Shown: piece after piece, positions 52,716 to 60,823 of the stretch
Layout: the number at the start of each line of letters is the position of its first letter
Position numbering within the stretch: position 1 is the stretch's first letter
DNA from: Thermoflexus hugenholtzii JAD2
Lineage (GTDB): Bacteria; Chloroflexota; Anaerolineae; Thermoflexales; Thermoflexaceae
Direction of reading: 5' to 3'
Length of the DNA: 64,000 nt
NCBI RefSeq assembly: GCF_900187885.1
Contig: NZ_FYEK01000078.1
Location: 40,809 to 104,808 of the forward strand
Position numbers and translations under genes: made by a program
The notes under the pieces: generated by a model
The model's input: the letters and a program-made list of their open reading frames with translations, nothing else
Database searches by the model: none
Told to the model about the DNA's origin: nothing

Positions 52716-53369
52716 TCACGAGAGCCGGCCGGGGAGCTCGGCGAGCACCAGCGCCGGGGAGGCCTGGGGGGAGAGCGCCAGGCCGACGATGAGAGGGGGA
52801 TGGCGGAAGATCAGCAACCGGCGCTGGGGTTCGGAGACCACCGCGTGCTCGAAGGCCCCCATCGGGAGGAACCTGGCCAGGGTTTCGGCCGCGGCAGCCA
52901 GGTAGACCGTGAGGGCGCCTTCTGCCTCCCCTTTCCCTTCCGGGACGTCCGCGGCCAGCACCACGCCATCCGGGCCGGCCACCACCACCCCCAAGACACC
53001 CTCGATGGTCTTCAAACGGGAGACCAGCTCCCCCGAGGGGAGCGAACGCGGGCCTGTGGGCTCCGGAGCGGCGGCTCGCTGCATCCCTTCCAGGAGCAGA
53101 TCCTGCCAGGGGCGGTAGAGGGTTCGCTCGGGGCTGCGGACTTCATCTTCGAGGGTGAACTGCCCGTCGGTCCAGCGCAGCAATCTCCACAACGCCGGCT
53201 CCCCTTTCAGCTCCCCGCACACCGCGTGGACGAGCTCGCCGTCGGAGAAGTAGAGCTCGCCCTCCAGATCCCCGTGGCGGAGCCGGAGCCGGGCCGCGGC
53301 CCGGGAGCGACACCCGGTTTCGATCAGCGCGGCCAGCGGGATCTCCCGCAGGCTCCCCGTGGTCGCCAT
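52716..53369 (-). CDS. DUF4388 domain fused to a roadblock/LC7 domain
   Basis: Protein of 217 residues. Residues about 5-100 match DUF4388 (PATAN-like), with LREIPLAALIETGCRSRAAA and LRLRHGDLEGELYFSDGELV, a domain common in bacterial GTPase and two-component systems. Residues about 113-215 form a second roadblock/LC7 domain (LVSRLKTIEGVLGVVVAGPD). ATG at 53369 has GAGGAGG upstream. It is the first gene of the GTPase module behind a promoter of its own, 42 bases before the roadblock-nucleotidyltransferase gene. Confidence 0.82.
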   Translation of the reverse strand: MATTGSLREIPLAALIETGCRSRAAARLRLRHGDLEGELYFSDGELVHAVCGELKGEPALWRLLRWTDGQFTLEDEVRSPERTLYRPWQDLLLEGMQRAAAPEPTGPRSLPSGELVSRLKTIEGVLGVVVAGPDGVVLAADVPEGKGEAEGALTVYLAAAAETLARFLPMGAFEHAVVSEPQRRLLIFRHPPLIVGLALSPQASPALVLAELPGRLS

Positions 53370-53422
53370 CGCCGCCTCCTCTTCCGGAGGATCGGCCGCG
53401 ATGCGCCGGCGATGATGGCTCC

Positions 53423-53451
53423 AGTTTATCTGTGGTCTTCTGCCATGGCAA
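53423..53451 (-). promoter_or_regulatory. Promoter of the GTPase/roadblock operon
   Basis: On the minus strand TTGCCA (53446-53451), 17-base spacer, TAAACT (53423-53428), in the 126-base gap between the WecA-like gene and the DUF4388 gene. Confidence 0.5.
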
Positions 53452-53495
53452 GGAGCGCCTTACCTTAAAAAAGACCGCGCGAATACACAGAGGAG

Positions 53496-54533
53496 TTACA
53501 CCGGCGTCTCCGGGGGAGCCTGACGAAGGACCCACAGCAGGACACCCGCCAACACCAGAAGGGCCAGGGCCTTGTAGAGGGCGGAGGGGATCAGCAGGGC
53601 GATCCCACCGGCCACGGCGGCGAAGCCGTAGTAAGTAAAGAGGATGCGCCCGGGGGACCATCCGGCGTCCAACAGGCGGAAGTGCAGGTGATCCCGTCCG
53701 CCCTGGGTGGGCCGTCGCCCTCGGCGCCACCGGTAAGCGATCAGCCAGGCCACATCCGCGATGGGCAGGGCCATCGCCATCACCACAGTGGCCACCTTCG
53801 CCCCCCCGATGATGGCCAGGACCCCCAGGACGTAGCCCAGGAAGAGGGCGCCGGAGGACCCCAGGAACAGGCGGGCGGGCGGCCGGTTGAAGAGGAGGAA
53901 CCCCAGGCAGGCACCCGCCAGGGCGGCGGGCAGGAGCGCCACGCTGTGCTGGGGCGGGTCCAGCCGGTATCCGGCGTGCAGGAAGAGCACCGCCGCCACG
54001 ATGGCCACCACCCCCCCGGCCAGCCCGTCCACCCCGTCCAGCCAGTTCACCGTGTTCATCATCCCCATCAGCCAGAAGACTGTGAGCAGCACCACCACCG
54101 GAGGCGGGAAATAAAGCGGCCGGCCGGTCAGGGGATTGTTCACATATTCGATGAAGATGAGGAAGGGAAGGGCCAGCAGGGCGATGAGGGCCTGGCCGAG
54201 GAACTGGGGCCCCGGGGGGAGCTCCCGGCGGTCGTCGATCAGCCCCAGGATCAGGCTCAGGGTCCCTCCTAGCAGCAGCCCGGTCAGGCGGATGACCTCT
54301 TTCGGATCGAAACGGGGGATCGGCAACAGCTGGGCGAAGAGGACAGTTAGGGTAAAGGCCAGCCAAAGCGCCAGGCCTCCGGACCGGGGGATCTCCCCAC
54401 GATGGCGTCGGCGTCCACCCGGGCGGTCGATCATCCCCAGGCGGTGGCCCAGGCGCTCCGCCAGTGGGGAGGCTCCGGTGGAGAGCCCCAGGGCCAACAG
54501 AAACACGCTGAGGGCCGCCAAGGGAAACGACAT
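53496..54533 (-). CDS. WecA/MraY-family undecaprenyl-phosphate sugar-1-phosphate transferase
   Basis: Membrane enzyme of 345 residues with about ten hydrophobic segments that loads a sugar phosphate onto the lipid carrier for surface-polysaccharide synthesis. Family motifs are the Asp pair in GLIDDRRELPPG, NTVNWLDGVDGLAGG and the C-terminal loop GGRDHLHFRLLDAGWS. The DHLHFRL form points to the WecA side rather than MraY. It begins 7 bases after the unknown membrane protein gene and is followed by the GTPase module, so polysaccharide export or surface assembly could be what the module regulates. Confidence 0.88.
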   Translation of the reverse strand: MSFPLAALSVFLLALGLSTGASPLAERLGHRLGMIDRPGGRRRHRGEIPRSGGLALWLAFTLTVLFAQLLPIPRFDPKEVIRLTGLLLGGTLSLILGLIDDRRELPPGPQFLGQALIALLALPFLIFIEYVNNPLTGRPLYFPPPVVVLLTVFWLMGMMNTVNWLDGVDGLAGGVVAIVAAVLFLHAGYRLDPPQHSVALLPAALAGACLGFLLFNRPPARLFLGSSGALFLGYVLGVLAIIGGAKVATVVMAMALPIADVAWLIAYRWRRGRRPTQGGRDHLHFRLLDAGWSPGRILFTYYGFAAVAGGIALLIPSALYKALALLVLAGVLLWVLRQAPPETPV

Positions 54534-54540
54534 GCCCCGC

Positions 54541-55194
54541 TCATTCTCCCGGGCTTCGGACGACCCGCTCGGCGATGCGGCGGATTTGCTGGAAGACCTC
54601 CCGCGCAGGGAACTGCCGGTCCATGGGGAAGCCGACGTGGATCTGCAGGTGATGGGGCTCGTTGCGCCGCACCGAGAGCCGGGCGACGTAGGGGCAGAAG
54701 CGGGCCAAGTCGTTCAGGCACTCGGTGATCACACGGGGCGCGTGCGGCCCATGATAGGCCAGGCGCCCGCCGGCCAAGTCCATGACCTCCCACTCCCGCC
54801 AGATGATGCGCTGGAGGATCTCCTGGCCGGTCCACATCGTGGGGTTGCCCCATTCCCCTTCGAAGGCTGGCGGCTGGCGTAGGCGCGCCCGCAGGATCAT
54901 CAGGTCCCGGCGCCCTCGCCAGCGGGAGAACAGCCAGAGGAAGGGCACATCCCGGGGCTCGAAGACCAGCAGGATCTCGACCTCTCGGAATGGCGGCTTC
55001 GCCTCCCGCATCCCCAAGCGGACCAGGGAGGTTCCCACCCACTGCAGGGTGGTCCGCTCGCTGAGGAGGGGGAGCCCCTCGCGCATCCAGCGCAGGAGGC
55101 GCTGGCCTTTGTGCACGTTCCACTGCATCCCCAGGAAGAACCACCCGACCACCACCACAGCCAAGGTCATCGCCACCGGCACGCCCAGATCCAT
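54541..55194 (-). CDS. Uncharacterised protein with an N-terminal membrane anchor
   Basis: Product of 217 residues that I do not recognise. Residues about 5-25 form a hydrophobic anchor (VPVAMTLAVVVVGWFFLGMQ). The rest is soluble and mixed alpha/beta, with many Arg and Trp (LRWMREGLPLL, WREWEVMDLAGGRLAYHG). It is paired with the WecA-like gene (7-base gap) and has no obvious enzymatic motif. Confidence 0.75.
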   Translation of the reverse strand: MDLGVPVAMTLAVVVVGWFFLGMQWNVHKGQRLLRWMREGLPLLSERTTLQWVGTSLVRLGMREAKPPFREVEILLVFEPRDVPFLWLFSRWRGRRDLMILRARLRQPPAFEGEWGNPTMWTGQEILQRIIWREWEVMDLAGGRLAYHGPHAPRVITECLNDLARFCPYVARLSVRRNEPHHLQIHVGFPMDRQFPAREVFQQIRRIAERVVRSPGE

Positions 55195-55248
55195 CCCGCC
55201 CGCTCCTGCTGCAGTTTTTTCTCATCATACAACAGAGAGCCTTCGACC

Positions 55249-55500
55249 AAAAGCCCATTTTTGTAGGAGCGGCTTCAGCCGCAACCCTCGGCGTCATCGA
55301 AAACCCAGCGGCTCGAAGTGGTCAGAGCCGTCTCCACTGCGACCCCTGCGTCGTCGAAGCAGAGATTCGGGGCGAAAGCCCCTCCTACAAAAGCCCATTT
55401 TTGTAGGAGCGGCTTCAGCCGCAACCCTCGGCGTCATCGAAAACCCAGCGGCTCGAAGAAGAAGACAAGAAGATCGGGGCTAAAGCCCCTCCTACAAAAG
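55249..55500. repeat. Tandem palindromic repeat (two 140-base units)
   Basis: A 70-base stretch at 55249-55318 is repeated without change at 55389-55458, exactly 140 bases later. Each unit starts with TTTTGTAGGAGCGGCTTCAG and ends with GCCCCTCCTACAAAA, so its ends form an inverted repeat (TTTTGTAGGAG with CTCCTACAAAA). The inner parts after the shared 70 bases differ. It resembles REP or MITE-like elements known from other bacteria. It carries no gene. Confidence 0.8.
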
Positions 55501-55513
55501 ATTCATTTTCATT

Positions 55514-55548
55514 AAAAACCGGGGAGGGCCTGCGTGAGCCCTCCCCGG
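55514..55548 (-). terminator. Intrinsic terminator of the second Liv/dehydrogenase operon
   Basis: On the minus strand an 11-bp perfect GC stem (55519-55529 and 55538-55548, 8-base loop) is followed directly by TTTTT (55514-55518). It lies 25 bases beyond the alcohol dehydrogenase stop. Confidence 0.85.
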
Positions 55549-55572
55549 GTGGGCGTCTCACCTCGGAAAGCG

Positions 55573-56709
55573 CTACGCGGCCCCCAGCCGCACCACTTGG
55601 CGCACCACTTCGCCGCGGGCCAAGGCATCGAACCCCTCATTGATCTCCTCCAGGCCGATGACGCGGCTCAGGAGCAGGTCCACCGGGAGCCGGCCCGCCT
55701 GATGGAGGGCCAGGAACCGCGGGAGATCCCGACGGGGAACCGCCGAGCCCATATAGGAGCCCTTGATGGTTCGCTCCTCGCCCACGATGCTCACCGCTGG
55801 GACGCTGAACATGCGCTCGGGATGCGGGAGACCAATGGTGATCGTAGTGCCCCCCCGGCGGGTGGCCTGGTAGGCCTGGATCAGCACCCGCTCGCTCCCA
55901 ACGCTCTCAAAGGCGTAGTGGACCCCTCCCCCAGTGAGCTCACGGATGGCCGTCACCGGATCCACCTCCCGCGCGTTCACGAGGTGGGTCGCTCCTGCCT
56001 TCTGTGCCAGCTCCAGCTTCCCGGGGAGGATGTCTACCGCGATGATGGGATAGGCACCGGCCAGGTGAGCGCCCATCACGACGCTGAGGCCCACGCCGCC
56101 CAGCCCGAAGACCGCCACGCTCATCCCGGGCTCCACCCGCGCCGTGTTCACCACCGCTCCCACCCCGGTCATCACCGCGCATCCGAACAGGGCTGCCTTC
56201 TCCAGGGGGATCTCTGGATCGATGCGGATCAGAGACTCCTGGGCGGCCACGGTGAAACGGGAGAAGGCGGAGACGCCCAGATGATGGTGGAGGGGCTCTC
56301 CCGCGGCGTTCCGGAAGCGCCGCGCTCCGCTGAGCAGCGTTCCGGCCGCGTTCGCCCGGTTGCCGTTCTCGCACAGGACGGGGCGGCCGATGGCGCAGTA
56401 GAAGCACCGGCCGCACATGGGGACGAAGGAGAAGACCACGTGGTCCCCCGGCCGCACCTCATGGACGCCCGGGCCGACCTCCCGCACGATCCCGGCGGCC
56501 TCGTGGCCCAGGACCATCGGCATAGGCCGCGGCCGGGAGCCATCGATCACGGAAAGGTCCGAATGGCACAGGCCGGCGGCCGCCACCTCCACCAGCACCT
56601 CCCCGGGCCCCGGCCCCTCCAGCTCCACCTCCTCCACGGAAAGCGGTCGGGATTCGCGATAGGGCGCCGGCCGCCCCATCTCGTAAAGGACCGCCGCCAG
56701 CGTTTTCAT
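55573..56709 (-). CDS. Zinc-dependent alcohol dehydrogenase, MDR family
   Basis: NAD(P)-dependent enzyme of 378 residues that interconverts an alcohol and an aldehyde. Catalytic zinc ligands are Cys48 (GLCHSD), His69 with Glu70 (GHE) and Cys177 (FGCAVMTG). The structural zinc is held by Cys99, Cys102, Cys105 and Cys113. The nucleotide site is FGLGGVGLS. The extended length and GCAVMTGVGA resemble class III-like enzymes. It ends an operon and follows an aldehyde dehydrogenase by 14 bases, so alcohol may be oxidised stepwise to an acid. Confidence 0.92.
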   Translation of the reverse strand: MKTLAAVLYEMGRPAPYRESRPLSVEEVELEGPGPGEVLVEVAAAGLCHSDLSVIDGSRPRPMPMVLGHEAAGIVREVGPGVHEVRPGDHVVFSFVPMCGRCFYCAIGRPVLCENGNRANAAGTLLSGARRFRNAAGEPLHHHLGVSAFSRFTVAAQESLIRIDPEIPLEKAALFGCAVMTGVGAVVNTARVEPGMSVAVFGLGGVGLSVVMGAHLAGAYPIIAVDILPGKLELAQKAGATHLVNAREVDPVTAIRELTGGGVHYAFESVGSERVLIQAYQATRRGGTTITIGLPHPERMFSVPAVSIVGEERTIKGSYMGSAVPRRDLPRFLALHQAGRLPVDLLLSRVIGLEEINEGFDALARGEVVRQVVRLGAA

Positions 56710-56723
56710 CTCTCACCTCCTGG

Positions 56724-58175
56724 TCATGGGGCGGGGCGGATGACCACCATGTGGACGTTAGTCATCTCCTCGATGGCGTAGCGCAACCCTTCCCGCCCCA
56801 ATCCGCTTCCCTTCACCCCCCCGTAGGGCATATGATCCGCTCGGAAGCTGGGGGTGTCGTTGATAATGATGCCGCCGAAATCCAGCCCCTGGACCGCCCG
56901 CAGCACCCGGTTGATGTCCCGGGTGAAGACGGCCACCTGGAGCCCGTATTCGGTGGCGTTAGCGGCGGCGATGGCCTCCTCGAAGTCGTCCGCCTCCAGC
57001 ACCGAGGCCACCGGCCCGAAGACCTCCTCCCGCACCACCCGCATCTCGGGCCGCACCCGGATCAGGACGGTGGGCCACACCACCGGCCCCTCCCGCCGGC
57101 CCCCGGTGACGGCCTGGGCGCCGCCGCCCAGGGCCTCCTGGATCCATCCCTCCACCCGCATGGCCTCTCGCTCGTCGATGAGCGGCCCCACATCCACCCG
57201 TTCGTCCAGGGGATCGCCCACCACCATCTCTGAGGCCGCGCGGCTGAAGGTCTCTACCAGCGGCTCGAAGATCCTCCGAACGCCATAGATCCGCTGGACC
57301 GAGATGCACACCTGGCCGGAGTTGTAGAAGGCCCCCACCGCCAGCCGCCGCGCCACCCAATCCAGATCCTGGACGTCCTCGGCGACAATGACGGGGGTGG
57401 TGTTGCCCAGCTCCAGGGTCAGCTTCTTGATCCCCACCACCCGGGTCAGGCGCTCCCCGACGGCGCGGCTTCCGGTGAAACTCACCTTCCCCACCCCCGG
57501 ATGGGCCGCCAGCCACTCCCCGACGGTGCCCCCGGGCCCGAAGATCAGGTTGAAGCCTCCGGCCGGCACCCCGGCGGCCTCCAGGACCCGGGCGAGCAGG
57601 ACGGCGGTGAGGGGGGTGGCGCTGGCCGGCTTGAGCACCACGGCGTTCCCCGCCGCCAGGGCGGGGGCCACTTTGTGGGCCACCAGGTTGAGGGGGAAGT
57701 TGAAGGGGGAGATGGCCGCCACCACCCCCACCGGCCGCCGCACGTAGAACCCGAAATATCCTTCCCCTGCGGGCACCGCGTCCAAGGGGATCACCTCCCC
57801 CTCGATCCGCCGGGCCTCCTCCGCGGCGATGGTGAAGGTCCAGATGGCCCGCTCCACCTCCGCGCGGGCCCACTTCAGCGCCTTCCCCGCCTCCGCGGCG
57901 ATCAGCCGGGCGAACTCCTCCTTCCGCTCGCGGATCATCCCCGCCGCCCGCAGCAGGATCTCTGCTCGACGCCAGGCCGGAAGGGCGGCCATCGCCTTCG
58001 CGCCCTCCTGGGCCGCGGCCACCGCCGCATCCACGTCTTCCCGCCGCGCCTCGGGCACCTCCCCGATCACCTCGCCGGTGTATTTGTCCCGCACCGGGAT
58101 CGGCGCCCCTCCATCCACCCACTGGCCCCCGATGAAGAGCCGGGCTGGGCCGAAGGTCACACGCTCCCGCACCAT
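56724..58175 (-). CDS. NAD(P)-dependent aldehyde dehydrogenase
   Basis: Oxidises an aldehyde to a carboxylic acid. The 483 residues include SPFNFPLNL, KPASATPLT, the general base Glu255 (LELGNTT) and nucleophile Cys290 (NSGQVCISVQR). The overall look is close to lactaldehyde and phosphonoacetaldehyde dehydrogenase-like members; LELGNT replaces the common LELGGK. It sits 95 bases after the signal-less binding-protein gene and 14 before the alcohol dehydrogenase. The acid could be the compound handled by the Liv transporter of the same operon, but this is inference. Confidence 0.92.
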   Translation of the reverse strand: MVRERVTFGPARLFIGGQWVDGGAPIPVRDKYTGEVIGEVPEARREDVDAAVAAAQEGAKAMAALPAWRRAEILLRAAGMIRERKEEFARLIAAEAGKALKWARAEVERAIWTFTIAAEEARRIEGEVIPLDAVPAGEGYFGFYVRRPVGVVAAISPFNFPLNLVAHKVAPALAAGNAVVLKPASATPLTAVLLARVLEAAGVPAGGFNLIFGPGGTVGEWLAAHPGVGKVSFTGSRAVGERLTRVVGIKKLTLELGNTTPVIVAEDVQDLDWVARRLAVGAFYNSGQVCISVQRIYGVRRIFEPLVETFSRAASEMVVGDPLDERVDVGPLIDEREAMRVEGWIQEALGGGAQAVTGGRREGPVVWPTVLIRVRPEMRVVREEVFGPVASVLEADDFEEAIAAANATEYGLQVAVFTRDINRVLRAVQGLDFGGIIINDTPSFRADHMPYGGVKGSGLGREGLRYAIEEMTNVHMVVIRPAP

Positions 58176-58270
58176 GGCGCGCCTCCTCGCTCGGGATAGG
58201 ATCGGACCTCGTGGAGCCCTTGTCTGTCTACCAGGTTACCACGGATCTGCAGGGCCTTGAACCCAGCGCC

Positions 58271-59410
58271 TCAAAAGATCCCCACCTCCGGCGGCGGGGT
58301 GATGGCCTCGCCCGGGAACGTCCAGATGGGATCCAGGATTCGGAAGGGATAGTCCGGATGGGACTTGGTCTCCCCCCAGACCACATCCGCCACCACCTGA
58401 TGGTCCTCCCGACGCAGCGTGATCCGACCCATGGGAGCCTCGTAGCCAATGCCCTCCAGGTAAGGGATCAGGCCTTCCGGCTCCAGTGTCCCGGCCCGCC
58501 GGATCGCCCCGGCCAGCAGGCGGAGGCCCAGGTAGGCGTTCTGGGCGTTGTAGCTGGGATAGCGGCCGTAGCGCCGGAAGTACGCCTCGACGAAGCGCCG
58601 GTTCTCCGGGGTGTCCGGCCACCGAAACCAGTAACGCGTGCCCACCCACAGTCCCTGAGGCATCTCCTCGCCTAAGGCTTCCAGCACCTCCAGGGCGGCC
58701 CCCAGCTCCATAAAGACCGCGCAGCGCCGGAACAGCCCCATGGCCTGCCCCTGGCGGATCAGGCGGACCAGGTCGCCGCCCCACGAGGAGATCCAGAGGG
58801 CCTCCGCCCCCGAGCGCATCGCCTGCCGGATCCAGGGAGTGAGGTCTTCCGCCCCCGGCGGATGGAAGATCCCTTCGGGGAGGAGCTCGGCCTCCGGCTT
58901 GAGCTCCCGGAGGAAGCGAGAGAAATAGGCCCAGGAGAAGTAACCGAAGGAGTAGTCCGGGCCCAGAGTGGTCCATGTGATATACGGCAAGGGGGCCACC
59001 AGGAGGGCGCCCGCCCGGGCGTTCTGGGCCACATTGATGCTGCAGCGGAACACATAGGGGTTGAAGAGCTCGCCAGTGATGCGGGGGCTAGCGGCGTGCG
59101 TGACCATCAACACGCACCGGAGCTCCGGGAGCAAAGGGACCACCGCCTCGGCGACGGCGCTGGAGTCGATGCCGATGAACAGGCGGACGCCGAGCTCCCG
59201 CGCCATACGGCGGACGACCTCCACGGCGTGGGCGGGGCTTTTCTCGTCCTCGATGAGCAGCTCCACCGGCCGCCCCAGGAGACCGCCGGTGGCGTTGATC
59301 TCCTCCGCCGCCAGCTCCAGGCCCTGCCGCGCGGAGGCCCCATAGGCGGCCGCCGCCCCGGAGAGGGCATACAGGGCGCCGATGCGGACCGCTCGCTCCG
59401 AGAGGCCCAT
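58271..59410 (-). CDS. LivK-like substrate-binding protein without a signal peptide
   Basis: Type 1 periplasmic-binding protein of 379 residues. The binding domain starts almost at once (MGLSERAVRIGALYALSGAA), where exported relatives have a signal and linker. The ATG at 59410 lies one base past the livF stop, so no hidden signal sequence is possible without a frame change. Conserved blocks include GLELAAEEINATGGLLGRPV and ELFNPYVFRCS. It may be a cytosolic ligand sensor, or a binding protein that lost its export signal. The same operon has a second LivK-type gene with a lipoprotein linker at 62719-64000. Confidence 0.85.
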   Translation of the reverse strand: MGLSERAVRIGALYALSGAAAAYGASARQGLELAAEEINATGGLLGRPVELLIEDEKSPAHAVEVVRRMARELGVRLFIGIDSSAVAEAVVPLLPELRCVLMVTHAASPRITGELFNPYVFRCSINVAQNARAGALLVAPLPYITWTTLGPDYSFGYFSWAYFSRFLRELKPEAELLPEGIFHPPGAEDLTPWIRQAMRSGAEALWISSWGGDLVRLIRQGQAMGLFRRCAVFMELGAALEVLEALGEEMPQGLWVGTRYWFRWPDTPENRRFVEAYFRRYGRYPSYNAQNAYLGLRLLAGAIRRAGTLEPEGLIPYLEGIGYEAPMGRITLRREDHQVVADVVWGETKSHPDYPFRILDPIWTFPGEAITPPPEVGIF

Positions 59411-59411
59411 C

Positions 59412-60086
59412 TCACTGCCCTCCCTCGCCGGGATCCTGGATCTCTCCCCGCTCGATGGTGTAGATGCGCTCCGCCAGGGCGCTGATCCGGTGGAGATCGG
59501 ACTCCGCCACCAGCACCGCTATGCCCTCCGTCCGCAGGCTTTGCAAGATCTCCCCCAGACGAAGCGCCATGGCGGGCGACAGCCCCTCGAAGGGTTCGTC
59601 CAGGAGCAGCAGACGGGTCCCGTGCATCAGCGCCCGGGCCAGGGCCACCAGCTTCTGCTGGCCCCCGCTGAGCTGGGCGGCCCGCCGCTCGGCCAGCTCC
59701 GCCACCTCCGGCATCCGTTCATAGACCCAGCGGAGACGCTCCGGGGCCCCAGGAAGGCCGATGGCCCACGCCGGCAGCAACAGGTTCTCCTCTACCGTCA
59801 GCGGCCCGATCAGCCGGCGGTCCTCCGGCATGTAGCCGATCCCCAGGGCAGCCCGCCGATGGGCCGGCAGGGGACGGAGATCCTGTCCCTCCAGGCGGAG
59901 GCTCCCGCCCTGGAGCGGGACCAGCCCCATGATGGTCCGCAGGGTGGTGGTTTTGCCAGCCCCGTTACGGCCCACCAGGCCGGTGATCTGGCCCGGGAAG
60001 GCCTGCAGGCTTACGCCTCGCAGGATCGGGAAGCCCCCCAGGGAGACGCGCACGTCCTCGAGCTCCAGCATAGGGCTTACTCCCAT
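59412..60086 (-). CDS. Liv-type ABC transporter ATP-binding protein, LivF family (second set)
   Basis: Cytosolic ATPase of 224 residues. Walker A is GRNGAGKTT, the signature LSGGQQK and Walker B LLLLDEPFEGLSP. It overlaps livG by 10 bases and almost touches the signal-less binding-protein gene. It is distinct in sequence from the LivF at 17937-18644, so the window holds two separate Liv systems. Confidence 0.93.
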   Translation of the reverse strand: MGVSPMLELEDVRVSLGGFPILRGVSLQAFPGQITGLVGRNGAGKTTTLRTIMGLVPLQGGSLRLEGQDLRPLPAHRRAALGIGYMPEDRRLIGPLTVEENLLLPAWAIGLPGAPERLRWVYERMPEVAELAERRAAQLSGGQQKLVALARALMHGTRLLLLDEPFEGLSPAMALRLGEILQSLRTEGIAVLVAESDLHRISALAERIYTIERGEIQDPGEGGQ

Positions 60087-60823
60087 CCCAGCACCGCGCG
60101 GCGGATCTGGGCGTCGGCGAAAAGGGCCTGCGGGTCGCCGTCCGCCACCACGCGGCCGTTGTGGAAAACCAGCACCCGCTGGGCGTAGCGATACACCACC
60201 TCCATGTCGTGCTCCACGAAGAGAGTGGTCACCCCGGCGCGCCCCAGGACCTCCATCAGGATCTCCATGACCCCGAATTTGTCCTGGGTGCTCACCCCGC
60301 TGGTGGGCTCGTCCATCAGCAGCACCGTCGGCCGCAGGGCCAGCGCCATGGCCACGTCCAGGAGCTTCCGCCCCCCTTCCGGCAGCTCCCTCACCGGGCG
60401 CCGGGCATAGTCGGCGAGCCGGAAGGCAGCCAGCAGCTCCATCGCCTCGGCCACCGCGTGGTCCCGCCCCAGCGGCCCCCAGAAGTCCAGCCCCCGCCCG
60501 GAGCGGGCGGCGATGGCCAGCAGGAGGTTCTCCAGGACGGTCAGCCCGGGGTAGAGCTGGGGGATCTGGAAGGAACGCACAATGCCCATCCGGGTGATGG
60601 TCCGCGGCGGGAGCCCGGTGATGTCCACCCCCCGATACAGAATCCGACCCCGGTCCGGGCGGACGTAGCCGGTGATCAAATTGAGGAACGTGGTCTTCCC
60701 AGCCCCGTTGGGCCCCACCAGGCCCACCCGTTCCCCGGGGCGGATCTGCACGTTCACGTCCTCGGCAGCCACCACCCGACCGAAGGTTCGGGTCAGGCCC
60801 CGCGTTTCCAGGACCACATCCAT
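60077..60823 (-). CDS. Liv-type ABC transporter ATP-binding protein, LivG family (second set)
   Basis: Cytosolic ATPase of 248 residues. Walker A is GPNGAGKTT, the signature region LPEGGRKLLDVAMAL and Walker B VLLMDEPTSGVS. ATG at 60823 lies inside the end of livM (31-base overlap), which implies translational coupling. It pairs with the LivF encoded next. Confidence 0.93.
   Translation of the reverse strand: MDVVLETRGLTRTFGRVVAAEDVNVQIRPGERVGLVGPNGAGKTTFLNLITGYVRPDRGRILYRGVDITGLPPRTITRMGIVRSFQIPQLYPGLTVLENLLLAIAARSGRGLDFWGPLGRDHAVAEAMELLAAFRLADYARRPVRELPEGGRKLLDVAMALALRPTVLLMDEPTSGVSTQDKFGVMEILMEVLGRAGVTTLFVEHDMEVVYRYAQRVLVFHNGRVVADGDPQALFADAQIRRAVLGWE

Noticed and set aside
55249..55500. 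CRISPR array
   Set aside because: Only two long repeat units with palindromic ends and no set of short, regularly spaced repeats with unique spacers; no cas genes nearby.
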